64,000 nucleotides of DNA from JASHPR01 sp963739645 (GTDB lineage: Bacteria > Actinomycetota > Actinomycetes > Streptosporangiales > Streptosporangiaceae). The notes beneath the pieces were generated by a model, which searched no databases, was not told the DNA's origin, and saw only the letters and a list, made by a program, of their open reading frames with translations. The number at the start of each line of letters is the position of its first letter. Position 1 is the stretch's first letter. The stretch spans positions 1 to 64,000 of the forward strand of contig CAVUBM010000094.1 in assembly GCA_963739645.1 (NCBI GenBank). The letters run 5' to 3'. Of this stretch, positions 49,768-58,419 are shown piece by piece. Both the position numbers and the translations under genes were made by a program.

Positions 49768-52026
49768 TCACCGGCGGCGGAAGAGCTGGGTGATGCCGGC
49801 GACGATCGCTGTGGCCAGCACCCAGCCCAGGACGATCATCAGCCAGGTGTAGAGCATCAGCAGCAGTCCCCACGGCTGGCTGTTGGAGTTGGGCAGCCAG
49901 TAGGCCGCCTGGCGCAGATCGAGACCGGGGACCAGGAGCTGGAACGAGTACACGACGGGGTAGAAGCAGGGATAGCCGGGGCGGCAAGCGGGCGCATCCA
50001 GGCTGCTGCTGCTGGCGGTGGCGTAGATCAGGCCCGCGCGCTCACCCAGGTAGTAGAACAAGGCCCCGACCAGCCCCAGCACCAGCAGGGCCAGGAAGGG
50101 CCGGTGCAGCCGGTAGCCGTAACCGACCGTCCGGTCCAGGAACCAGTTCCACGCCCGGGCCCGCCCGCGGAGATTGCCGCGTCGGCGCAGGTCCCGCAGG
50201 CTCGCGATGGAGACCTTCTCGGCGGTGCTCTCCTGGCCACTGAGCTGGTAGGCCTGGGCCAGCTGATCGTAGGCGGTCCCGGCGTATTCCCTGGTCAGGC
50301 CCAGCCAGGCGAGGCGCTGGTCGACGGGCACCTCGTCCGGGCTGCCCAGGGTGGGGCGGTAGTTCAGGCCCGCCAGCACATAGTTCTCCGCGGGCCAGCT
50401 CGGCATCGAGTCGTCGAGCCGGCTGACCTCGCCGAAAGACAGGTTGACCAGCCCATCGGGGGGTTGATCCAGTTTCCAGATCAGGCGGCCGCCTACCTTG
50501 ATCCCGCGTGCGTCGAGGCCCTCCGTGCCGTGCAGCTGAGCCCGGCTGAAGTTCAGGTCACGGGTGATGTCCGCGTTGCGCATCCGCACCCGCCCGATCG
50601 CGTGGAAGCCTGCGTTGGCCAGCACGTCACCGGGCGTGATGAGGCCGGTGAGATCCAGCGCCGTGCCGTGCTGGTTGTCAAAGTGCCCGTTGGTGCACAC
50701 CAGCTGGCGGCCGATGGTGGCCCGGGCGAGCCTGACCTCGCCGCTGGCCCGGAACTCCTGATCCAGGTAGACGGAGCCAGGGGTAGTCAGCCCGTCCGCG
50801 AGCACGGCCTGGCCACCGGGCGTGCGGAACGACCCCGAGGTGCAGTTCAGCTCGCTCCCGATCTCGGCACCGGTAAGCCGCACCTGGCCGCTGGCGGTGA
50901 ACCCCTCGTTGAGGAACACGGCGCCGCCGCAGCGCAGGCCGTCACAGTTGAGTGCGTACTGGCCGCCGCGGTCGTTGCGGAACTCGCCCCCGGTGGCGTT
51001 GAACTGGCGGCTGATCTCGGCGTCGCTGAACCGGACCTCACCGTGAGCGGTGAAGCCCCGGTCGAGATAGACGTCCTCGGCGACGATCCGCTCCGCGTCC
51101 AGCGCCCGGTGACCGGGATGGCGGAAGGAACCCCGGGTGCAGCACAGCTCGCCGGTGACGTTCGCGCCGACCAGCCGCACCGTGCCGGTGGCGCGGAAGC
51201 CCCGGTCCAGGTAGACGCCGCTGCGAGCGCGCAGCGCATCGGCGTGCAGGGCGTAGGTCGTCGAGCTGGTGAAGCTGCCCCCGGTCGCACGCAGCCGGCC
51301 GACCTCAGCCCACTGCACGCAGACCTCCCCCTCGGCGCGGAAGCCATCTTCCAGCAGGACGTCCCCGCCTACCTCGATGTGGTCGGCGCGGATGCTGTAG
51401 CCCGACCGGCTGCTGAAGCTGGCGTGCCTGCAGTTCAGCTGGCCCTCGATGCGCGCGGAACGCAGGCAGACTTCACCGCGGGCGTGGAAGTTCTCGCCGT
51501 CCAGGAACAGCGCGCCGCCCACCCGGAGGTCGTCAGCGCAGATCGCCCGGCCGCCCTGCGCCAGCAGGTGGCTGCCGGACAGCCGCACGTCACCGCGCAC
51601 CCAGGCCGACTGCAGGGAGATAAGCCCGGCGACCGCGGCATCCCGGATGGTGAGATCGGTCGCACTGACGAAGTGGTCGGCGAGAATCGAGTCGATCTGG
51701 CCGCCGTCCCACTCGATGGGCTGTTCGGCTCGTGCGCGCATGAGGTCGACCCGGTCCTCAAACACGCAGCGGGTGAACTGAACGGCGTGGGCCAGGTGGG
51801 CGCCGGACAGGTCGAGGCGGCCGCGTACGTGGCCGCCGGCCATCCGGATGCGGTTCTTGACCGGCCATCCCGGACGGGCCTCGGTGCACAGGTCATGAAG
51901 CACTTCGGCGCGGATGACCGGCTGCTGGCCGTTCCGGTAGCCGGACAGGTCGGCCTCGGTGTCCTCGGCAGCGGCGTTGACCAGCACCTGCTCCGGTGCT
52001 GTCAGCGCGAGCACAGCGGCCTCCAT
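49768..52026 (-). CDS. Large repeat (beta-solenoid-like) membrane protein
   Basis: A 752-residue protein. Residues about 60-520 contain at least seven imperfect repeats of some 47 residues with the pattern GxVxLxxGFxAxGEVRLxxAxIxxxLxCxxGxFxxxxGxAL (examples: SGVYLDRGFRATGTVRLVGA, EDVYLDRGFTAHGEVRFSDA, GSVYLDQEFRASGEVRLARA). The strand periodicity suggests a beta-solenoid like bactofilin or pentapeptide-type proteins. After a helical segment, three hydrophobic helices close the protein (FLALLVLGLVGALFYYLGER, VYSFQLLVPGLDL, MLYTWLMIVLGWVLATAIVA). Relatives in Streptomyces are named membrane-associated oxidoreductase without evidence of such activity; no cofactor motif is visible. It starts 126 bases from the divergent CRP gene. 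Confidence 0.7.
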   Translation of the reverse strand: MEAAVLALTAPEQVLVNAAAEDTEADLSGYRNGQQPVIRAEVLHDLCTEARPGWPVKNRIRMAGGHVRGRLDLSGAHLAHAVQFTRCVFEDRVDLMRARAEQPIEWDGGQIDSILADHFVSATDLTIRDAAVAGLISLQSAWVRGDVRLSGSHLLAQGGRAICADDLRVGGALFLDGENFHARGEVCLRSARIEGQLNCRHASFSSRSGYSIRADHIEVGGDVLLEDGFRAEGEVCVQWAEVGRLRATGGSFTSSTTYALHADALRARSGVYLDRGFRATGTVRLVGANVTGELCCTRGSFRHPGHRALDAERIVAEDVYLDRGFTAHGEVRFSDAEISRQFNATGGEFRNDRGGQYALNCDGLRCGGAVFLNEGFTASGQVRLTGAEIGSELNCTSGSFRTPGGQAVLADGLTTPGSVYLDQEFRASGEVRLARATIGRQLVCTNGHFDNQHGTALDLTGLITPGDVLANAGFHAIGRVRMRNADITRDLNFSRAQLHGTEGLDARGIKVGGRLIWKLDQPPDGLVNLSFGEVSRLDDSMPSWPAENYVLAGLNYRPTLGSPDEVPVDQRLAWLGLTREYAGTAYDQLAQAYQLSGQESTAEKVSIASLRDLRRRGNLRGRARAWNWFLDRTVGYGYRLHRPFLALLVLGLVGALFYYLGERAGLIYATASSSSLDAPACRPGYPCFYPVVYSFQLLVPGLDLRQAAYWLPNSNSQPWGLLLMLYTWLMIVLGWVLATAIVAGITQLFRRR

Positions 52027-52152
52027 ACCTATCAGACACGCCGGTGAGCCGTCAGATACATGCCGGCGGTGTGTATCTCAGCGAGCCGATCCTGCCCCGC
52101 CTATTCGGTACCGGGAACGGTTAGTGTGTCTTTTGGAAATCCCGGAGGCGGG

Positions 52153-52824
52153 ATGAGCACTGACATCACTGACGTCTTGCGCCGAACTGACCTGTTCCGC
52201 TCGGTGCCGGCCGGGGAAATCGACGCCATCGTCGCCGCCGCCCGGCTGCGGACCTTCCGTCGCGGTCAGGTCGTGTTCACCACCGGTGATCCGGGCGACA
52301 GCCTGCTGGTGGTTCTCTCCGGCCGGGTTAAGGTCGTGGCCCGCTCGGTCGACGGGGACGAGCTGACCCTGGCGATTGTGCAGCCGGGCAGCGTGTTCGG
52401 CGAGCTGAGTGTCACCGACGGTGGTCCCAGGTCTGCCGATGCCGAAGCCCTGGAGGAAAGCCGCCTGCTGGTCGTCCCGCGCGAGGCGGTTCAGGACGTC
52501 TGCTCGCGTGTTCCGTCCGTCGCGCTGGCCTTGGCGAACTCCATCGCCGCCACGCTGCGACGGCTCACCGGGGAGGCATCCGACCTGGTGTTTCTGGATC
52601 TGCCTCGCCGCGTGGCCAAGGTCTTGCTCGCCCAGCCCAGGGACGGTGATGGCAACATCCGGCAGAAGATGAATCAGGAGCAACTTGCGCACCAGGTCGG
52701 GGGGAGCCGTCAAAGCGTCAACATAGCGCTGCGTGGTTTCGAGAGGCGCGGCTGGATCGAAGTGCATGGCCACGCCGTGACGGTCAAAGAGGCGGCAGCG
52801 CTCGGCAGATTCGTCGGCACCTAG
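52153..52824 (+). CDS. Crp/Fnr-family transcriptional regulator
   Basis: A 223-residue protein with a cyclic-nucleotide-binding-type beta-roll (QVVFTTGDPGDSLLVVLSGR, PGSVFGELSVTDGGPRSADA) and a C-terminal winged helix (MNQEQLAHQVGGSRQSVNIA, LRGFERRGWIEV). The GELS and R-S-A in the phosphate-binding cassette fit cAMP binding. ATG 52153 follows CGGAGGCGGG. It is divergent from the repeat-protein gene and may control it. Confidence 0.88.
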   Translation: MSTDITDVLRRTDLFRSVPAGEIDAIVAAARLRTFRRGQVVFTTGDPGDSLLVVLSGRVKVVARSVDGDELTLAIVQPGSVFGELSVTDGGPRSADAEALEESRLLVVPREAVQDVCSRVPSVALALANSIAATLRRLTGEASDLVFLDLPRRVAKVLLAQPRDGDGNIRQKMNQEQLAHQVGGSRQSVNIALRGFERRGWIEVHGHAVTVKEAAALGRFVGT

Positions 52825-52976
52825 CTGTCAGCAATCTGACAGCAACAGTGTTAGCTACCCGACTGAAGTGCATCTCGCGGTTAGGCAAGCTAAACGGCAG
52901 CCGGCCATTTCCAGCGACCGGCACCGGATAGGGAGCCAAACCCCTGCCGTCGCCACCGACGCGGGAGGACGAGGTC

Positions 52977-53642
52977 ATGGCCGCAAAGCTACGCGCTACG
53001 CAGGATGGCTCATTGGTTGCTGACCTGGTCATCCGGGCGAGAGACGGTGACAGCCAGGCGTGGGATGCGCTGGTCGATCGGTATCTCCCACTCGTCTGGT
53101 CCATCTGCCGCAGGCACGTGCTAGACCGCGGCGATGCCGCCCACGTCTGCCAGACGGTGTGGCTCCGGCTTGCGGACCAGCTAGCCAGGCTCCGAGATCC
53201 GGCCGCCGTTCCTGACTGGCTCGTCACCACAACTCAGCGAGAATGCGCCAGGCTGCGGCGCGCGCGCAGACCGGCATCCGGGCAGGCGCTGGATCTGGAG
53301 AGCCGTCCCGCAGGGCCGACGGCGGCCGCGGGGCATGGGCTGTTCCTGGCTGAGCGCCGCGCAGCGCTGCGGGACGCGTTCACCCGCCTGCCGGCGCAGT
53401 GCCAGCAGCTGATCACGATGCTCAGCGACGACCCTCCCGTGGCGCATACCGAGATCAGCGGCCGGCTGGGCATTCCCGTCGAGAGCATCGAGCCGGCCTG
53501 CCGCCGTTGCCTGGACAGATTGCGCCACGATCCGGCCCTCACCGCGCTGACCAACGCGGAGACCGGAAACGGGGGCGCCAGGGAACACGGCCTGGCCGTC
53601 ATCGGTCACGGCCACCACATCCCGCAGCGACGCACCGCCTGA
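52977..53642 (+). CDS. ECF sigma-70 family factor
   Basis: A 221-residue sigma factor. Region 2: ARDGDSQAWDALVDRYLPLV, DAAHVCQTVWLRLADQLARL, PDWLVTTTQRECARLRRARR. Region 4: LPAQCQQLITMLSDDPPVAH and EISGRLGIPVESIEPACRRC. It is clearly paralogous to the factor at 56173-56796 (shared QTVWLRL and TTTQREC). No anti-sigma gene is next to it; the secreted S53 peptidase follows after 200 bases. Confidence 0.85.
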   Translation: MAAKLRATQDGSLVADLVIRARDGDSQAWDALVDRYLPLVWSICRRHVLDRGDAAHVCQTVWLRLADQLARLRDPAAVPDWLVTTTQRECARLRRARRPASGQALDLESRPAGPTAAAGHGLFLAERRAALRDAFTRLPAQCQQLITMLSDDPPVAHTEISGRLGIPVESIEPACRRCLDRLRHDPALTALTNAETGNGGAREHGLAVIGHGHHIPQRRTA

Positions 53643-53842
53643 CCGGGGCGGGCTGACGGCCCGTTCACGCCGGGCCATGCCACCCGTGAGCCCGACTTTG
53701 GCATTGACCGCGAGTCGCGGCCAGCCCGGTGCTAGCTTTTAGCGATCACCCGACTACACCCTGTGCTGAACGGCGCAGGGGTTGTCGCGTGTCCAGGCCC
53801 AGGGGTTGTCGCGTGTCTTAGGGGTCACGAGCGGAGGGCTAC

Positions 53843-55717
53843 ATGCGTACGAGGATGTGGTTGATAGCCACCATCGCGGCGGTCACGGCCGCCTTCGCCC
53901 TGCCGGGGGCCATGGCTGCGGCCAGCACACCGGGCGCGGCGGCCCAGCCCGACTACAAGGCCGGGTGCACGACTCACCCGGCGCGCGGGCAGGCGGCGTG
54001 CCTCGTCCTGTTCCGCACCAACGTCCAGCCGTACACCGGCGTGACCCCCGGCCTGACCCCGTCCGGGTACGGCCCGGCTCAGCTCCAGTCCGCCTACAGC
54101 CTCCCGTCATCGACCGCCGGCAGCGGTGCCACGGTGGCCGTCGTCGATGCCTACGACGACCCGAACGCCGAAGCGGACCTCGCGGTCTACCGGTCCCAGT
54201 ACGGCCTGCCCGCGTGCACCACGGGGAACGGATGCTTCAAGAAGGTCAACCAGAACGGGGCGGCCTCACCGCTGCCGGCGCTGGAGCCACCGGGGCAGGA
54301 CTGGGCGACCGAGGAATCGCTCGACATCGACATGGTGTCCGCGACATGCCCGCTCTGCCACATCGACCTGGTCGAGGCCAACTCCCCGCAGTTCGCCGAT
54401 CTCGGGACGGCCGTCGACGCGGCGGTGGCGCTGGGCGCGGACTACGTCTCCAACAGCTACGGCGCTCCTGACTCCAGCAACGAGACCGCCCTCGACGTCT
54501 ACTACAACCACCCCGGCGTGGCGGTCACCGCCTCGGCGGGTGACTCCGGCTACGGGGTCAGTTACCCGGCGGCGTCCCCGTACGTGGTCTCCGTGGGCGG
54601 GACATCGCTCAGCGCCTCGGGCGGCGGCTGGAAGGAGAGCGTCTGGGGCAGCAGTTCCGGCGGTGACGGAACCGGTTCCGGCTGCTCCGGGTTCGAGTCC
54701 AAGCCGTCCTGGCAGACGGACACCGGGTGCACGCACCGCACCGACAACGACGTGGCCGCGGTCGCCAACCCGAACACCGGCGTCGCGGTCTACGACACCT
54801 GGGACCAGGGCGGGTGGCTGGTCGTCGGCGGGACATCCGCGTCCTCACCGATCATCGCGTCGGTGTACGCGCTGGCCGGAGTTCCCTCATCCGGCTCCTA
54901 TCCGGCCGACTACATATACGCCCGGCACACCGCGTCGAACCTGCACGACGTCACGACCGGTGCCAACGGCACCTGCTCGCCGGTGTACCTGTGCACCGGC
55001 CGAGCCGGCTACGACGGCCCGACCGGCTGGGGCACACCGGACGGCGTGGACGCGTTCAAGGCGGGCGGCACCACGCCGCATCTGCCGGCGGTCACCGGCG
55101 TCAGCCCGGCGTCCGGGCCTGCTGCGGGCGGCACGTCGGTGACGGTGACCGGCACGTCGCTGACCGGCGGCACCGTCGCGTTCGGTACCCACGCGGCGAC
55201 CGGCGTCACCTGCGGCGCCACGTCCTGCACGGCGACCTCCCCGGCCGGGACCGGCACCGTGGACGTCCGGGTCACCACCTCCGCGGGCACGTCGGCGGTG
55301 ACCGCGGCGGACAAGTACGCCTACACCACCGGGCTGCCGGCCGGCCGATCACGTCCGGGATCACCGGGAAATGCGTGGATGACGCACAGTGGGACCGCGA
55401 ACGGGACCACGATCGACATCAGGACCTGCAACGCGACCGGGGCCCAGGACTGGATCGCCGAGACCAACGGCACGCTGGCGAACGCGGTGAACGGGAAGTG
55501 CATCGACGTGCCGGGCGGTGCCACCGCCAACGGCACCCGCGTGCAGCTGTTCACATGCAGCAAGACAGGCGCTGAGGTGTGGGCCGTCCGAGGCGTGCAC
55601 CTCGTCAACCGTCAGTCAGGAAAGTGCCTGACGGCTCAGGCGGGCGGCGGGGACGGCACGGCCCTGTTCATCCAGACCTGCGGCTCCGGGGCCAACCAGG
55701 AGTGGACGCTGCCGTAA
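53843..55717 (+). CDS. Secreted S53 (sedolisin) peptidase with IPT and ricin-type lectin domains
   Basis: A 624-residue exported serine-carboxyl peptidase. The signal peptide is MRTRMWLIATIAAVTAAFAL with cleavage near AMAAAS. The S53 domain has E157/E158 and D161 (DWATEESLDIDM) and nucleophile S332 (VVGGTSASSPIIAS). An IPT/TIG domain (PAVTGVSPASGPAAGGTSVT) and a ricin-B/beta-trefoil lectin domain (IDIRTCNATGAQDWIAETNG, NRQSGKCLTAQAGGGDGT) follow. There is no activation pro-domain of usual length, as in some actinobacterial sedolisins. Around 55341-55388 a different frame would read the expected ricin start PITSGITGKCVDDA, so two compensating indels are likely. Such enzymes work at acidic pH on external protein. 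Confidence 0.87.
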   Translation: MRTRMWLIATIAAVTAAFALPGAMAAASTPGAAAQPDYKAGCTTHPARGQAACLVLFRTNVQPYTGVTPGLTPSGYGPAQLQSAYSLPSSTAGSGATVAVVDAYDDPNAEADLAVYRSQYGLPACTTGNGCFKKVNQNGAASPLPALEPPGQDWATEESLDIDMVSATCPLCHIDLVEANSPQFADLGTAVDAAVALGADYVSNSYGAPDSSNETALDVYYNHPGVAVTASAGDSGYGVSYPAASPYVVSVGGTSLSASGGGWKESVWGSSSGGDGTGSGCSGFESKPSWQTDTGCTHRTDNDVAAVANPNTGVAVYDTWDQGGWLVVGGTSASSPIIASVYALAGVPSSGSYPADYIYARHTASNLHDVTTGANGTCSPVYLCTGRAGYDGPTGWGTPDGVDAFKAGGTTPHLPAVTGVSPASGPAAGGTSVTVTGTSLTGGTVAFGTHAATGVTCGATSCTATSPAGTGTVDVRVTTSAGTSAVTAADKYAYTTGLPAGRSRPGSPGNAWMTHSGTANGTTIDIRTCNATGAQDWIAETNGTLANAVNGKCIDVPGGATANGTRVQLFTCSKTGAEVWAVRGVHLVNRQSGKCLTAQAGGGDGTALFIQTCGSGANQEWTLP

Positions 55718-55739
55718 CGATGACCGCCGCACGGCCGGT

Positions 55740-56207
55740 CTAGACGGTTACCCACTCGGTCGTGAACCGGTCGGCACCCATCCTGCAGTCCAGGCGCACG
55801 GGCCCGGGCGGCGGCGGCGGGAACGTGAAGCAGCCGACCTCGTCGGCCTCCACCGTCGCCTGCGGGCCCTCGGCGGTCACCAGCGTGACGTGGCCGGGCT
55901 GCGGGGGAGTTAGCTGCCCCACAATCCCGGCCTCGTCGATCTCGAGTTCCACGCTGAGGCGCTCGCCGTGAAATGCCAGCGTGCGCACCGCGCCCGGCCC
56001 GCTCCCGCCGCGTACCAGCGCCACGTCGGCCAGCTCGGCACCCTCATCGAGGTAGAGGAGTTCAAGATCGTCGTCTACCGTCCGCCAGGCAAACGATGCC
56101 TGGGCCGCACGGACAATGTCTTCGTCCGCTGGCCCCTCCCTCAGGGCCGCGCCTAGCTCGTCCAGCAGTTCGTCATCGGTCCACCCCGGCAAGCTCACGC
56201 TGGTCAC
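55740..56207 (-). CDS. Sigma-factor-linked partner protein of the CHAT cluster
   Basis: A 155-residue cytoplasmic protein. The N-terminal helix SLPGWTDDELLDELGAALRE is followed by SFAWRTVDDDLELLYLD and a C-terminal beta-rich part (LSVELEIDEAGIVGQLTPPQ, VEADEVGCFTFPPPPPGPVR) similar in outline to carboxypeptidase-regulatory-like beta domains. It overlaps the end of the sigma gene by 35 bases, so both are translated together. An anti-sigma or effector role is possible but unproven. GTG 56207 is chosen; ATG 56222 is an alternative. Confidence 0.6.
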   Translation of the reverse strand: MTSVSLPGWTDDELLDELGAALREGPADEDIVRAAQASFAWRTVDDDLELLYLDEGAELADVALVRGGSGPGAVRTLAFHGERLSVELEIDEAGIVGQLTPPQPGHVTLVTAEGPQATVEADEVGCFTFPPPPPGPVRLDCRMGADRFTTEWVTV

Positions 56208-56796
56208 CCCCTTTCCCCCCATCGGCGGAAAGCGAGGCCAGGTAGGCCCGCATCGAAGTGGTCTGCCGCAGCCGGTCGAGGCAGCGGCGCAGAGTGGGGC
56301 CGATGCTGCCGATCCGCATGTCGAGCAGGTCGGCGATCTCCTCGTAGGACATCGGCGGGTCGGCGGCGCGCAGCTGCAGCAGCAGCTGGTCCCGCTTGGT
56401 CAGTTCGGCGAGCCCGTCGCGCAGGGCCTGGCGCAGCTCGGCGCGGATGATCGCGTCATCCGGGTCCACCGTCAGGCCGCGGTCCAGCGTGCCGTCGGTG
56501 TGCGGGTCCACGGGCTGCACCCGCCGTCCCCGCTGCACCAGGCGGACGCACTCGCGCTGGGTGGTCGTGGCGAGCCAGCCCGGCAGGGCCTCCGGCTCGC
56601 GGAGGCTGTCCAGGTGCTCCACGAGGCGCAGCCATACGGTCTGGCTGACATCCTGGGCGTCCTGGGCGGTCAGCTGGTAGTTGCGGGTCACGGCCATGAC
56701 GAGAGGAGCGTAACGGCGCACGAGCTCATTCCACGCCGCCTCTTCGCCGTTCGCGCTCGCCTGCACTAACCGGCTGACCTCGGATTCGTCCGGCAT
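56173..56796 (-). CDS. ECF sigma-70 family factor of the CHAT cluster
   Basis: A 207-residue sigma factor starting MPDESEVSRLVQASANGEEA. Region 2: WNELVRRYAPLVMAVTRNYQ, DAQDVSQTVWLRLVEHLDSL, LPGWLATTTQRECVRLVQRG. Region 4: ELTKRDQLLLQLRAADPPMS, YEEIADLLDMRIGSIGPTLR. ATG 56796, nine bases after GGAGG, is preferred over ATG 56805, which touches the GGAGG. It sits between the subtilase and the partner gene, all on the minus strand. Confidence 0.87.
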   Translation of the reverse strand: MPDESEVSRLVQASANGEEAAWNELVRRYAPLVMAVTRNYQLTAQDAQDVSQTVWLRLVEHLDSLREPEALPGWLATTTQRECVRLVQRGRRVQPVDPHTDGTLDRGLTVDPDDAIIRAELRQALRDGLAELTKRDQLLLQLRAADPPMSYEEIADLLDMRIGSIGPTLRRCLDRLRQTTSMRAYLASLSADGGKGGDQRELAGVDR

Positions 56797-56912
56797 GTGC
56801 ACCATCCTCCTACCGAACGGCGGATCCGGCACGTGATAATTCCGGCGCGGCCGTCTATACAGGCAGAGCCCGGCAGGACGGCGGTGATACACCGTCAGGC
56901 AATTTTGCATGG

Positions 56913-58346
56913 TCAGATCCCGGGGAGGATCTTCAGCGCCTGGCCGAAACCAGGCAGCGGACGGCCCGCGGACAGCAGTGTGACCAGCGCCTGGCGGGGC
57001 TCCCAGCCGTATCTCTGGCGCAGCCGGGCGAGCGCCCCCACGACCTGGGGCACCGCGAACGAGGTGCCGCTCCACACCGCCCAGGCATCCGGGCCGAAGC
57101 GGTGCTGATCCGGATCCACCAGCACGGACTCCTCGCCTTCCACGTAGGTGGAGGTCAGGCCCTGGCCGATCGTCGAGCAGTTGACCCAGAAACCGCGGGA
57201 GGACCACGTGGCCGGCAGCAGGTCGGGAGCCAGCGCCGCGACGGACACCACCCGGCGGAACGCTCCCGGCCAGCAGGGAACCGAGTCGCCGTAGTTGCCG
57301 GCCGCCGCGACGATGATGACCTCGCGGTCCTGGTCGCGCTCCAGCTCCCTGATCACGTCCAGCGCCGCCTGGATCGCGATCGGGGGGCCGTTGTCCGGGG
57401 TCTGGCCGCCGAGGGAGAGGTTGATGATCTCGGCGCCGTCCTGGACGGCGCGGATCATCTCGCAGGCCACCGTCACCTCGGAGGCGATGCCGTCGCTGTC
57501 CACGGCCCGGTAGACCGAGATCTGCGCGCCCCGGGCGACCTGCTGGATGATCCCGCTGACGAACGTGCCGTGGCCGGCGTCGAGGTCGAGCGGATCGTCC
57601 GGCGCGGAGAGCGGGAACACCCGGAGCGGGTCGATGTCGCCGGGATCACGCCGGACGTCATGCAGCCACCCGTCGGCGCGGACCTCCGCGGCGATGCCGG
57701 TGTCGATGACCGCCACCTTCGCCGCCGGCCCCGGGCCCGGGTCGGGGCCGGGGCCGAACCGGCCGGGGGAGTCGACGGGCAGCGGCCCGCCGATCGCCTT
57801 GGCCACCGGCCCGGTCGGGATGATGTTGCTGAGCGAGGCGTCGAACCCCCGCGCCTGAACCGCCTGGACGACATCAGAAAGTTCTTCCGGCGTCATGTCG
57901 GCGTGCGTCAGGCGCACGACCCGCCCTTCGAGGGCCGCGCAGCCCAGGGGAGCCTCCTCCAGGCCGAGGGCATCGAGGAACGCCTTGGCCGTGCGGTCCG
58001 GGGCCTGGCCGCCCGGTTCCCCCCGGCCGTCGTAGTCGCGCCCGGTGATCAGGATCTCGCCGCTGGCCAGCAGGGTGTCTGGCCCCGTCCCGGTCGGCAG
58101 GACCTCGAACTGAGTGACGCCACCAGCCTGATCGCCGGCGGCGCGCGGCCCGGCATCCCCCAGCTGCCGCCGCCGTCGCTGCATCTGGGTCAGCTGGTGC
58201 CGGATCGCCGGCGCGAAGCGGCGCTGGGCCAGCTCGGCGGACTGCCGGTGCAGCTGCCACTCGAGCTCGTCCCACGGCTGATGATCTCCCCGTCCGGGAT
58301 AATCACCGCGGAAGGGATCACCTTTAATGTTCTCGTCAAACGGCAC
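56913..58346 (-). CDS. Cytoplasmic S8 (subtilisin-like) protease of the CHAT cluster
   Basis: A 477-residue protease. The catalytic triad is about D215 (KVAVIDTGIA), H259 (DAGHGTFVSGI) and S429 (VWSGTSFAVPQ), with the oxyanion asparagine in VAAAGNYGDS. About 200 N-terminal residues precede the domain: charged helices (WQLHRQSAELAQRRFAPAIR) then an alpha+beta part (VVRLTHADMTPEELSDVVQA), perhaps an inhibitory pro-region. No signal peptide or membrane helix is present, so it should act inside the cell, unlike most subtilases. GTG 58346 is used. It is divergent from the CHAT gene with 73 bases between. Confidence 0.85.
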   Translation of the reverse strand: MPFDENIKGDPFRGDYPGRGDHQPWDELEWQLHRQSAELAQRRFAPAIRHQLTQMQRRRRQLGDAGPRAAGDQAGGVTQFEVLPTGTGPDTLLASGEILITGRDYDGRGEPGGQAPDRTAKAFLDALGLEEAPLGCAALEGRVVRLTHADMTPEELSDVVQAVQARGFDASLSNIIPTGPVAKAIGGPLPVDSPGRFGPGPDPGPGPAAKVAVIDTGIAAEVRADGWLHDVRRDPGDIDPLRVFPLSAPDDPLDLDAGHGTFVSGIIQQVARGAQISVYRAVDSDGIASEVTVACEMIRAVQDGAEIINLSLGGQTPDNGPPIAIQAALDVIRELERDQDREVIIVAAAGNYGDSVPCWPGAFRRVVSVAALAPDLLPATWSSRGFWVNCSTIGQGLTSTYVEGEESVLVDPDQHRFGPDAWAVWSGTSFAVPQVVGALARLRQRYGWEPRQALVTLLSAGRPLPGFGQALKILPGI

Positions 58347-58419
58347 CGTTTCACCGATCCTTCTTACATGAGGAAAGACCCATGGCCGCCGCACCTTTCC
58401 GGGGAAGCGGGACCGCCCT

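Noticed and set aside
49555..52047. An 830-codon plus-strand open frame opposite the repeat protein
   Set aside because: It mirrors the repeats of the minus-strand protein and has no recognisable fold of its own.
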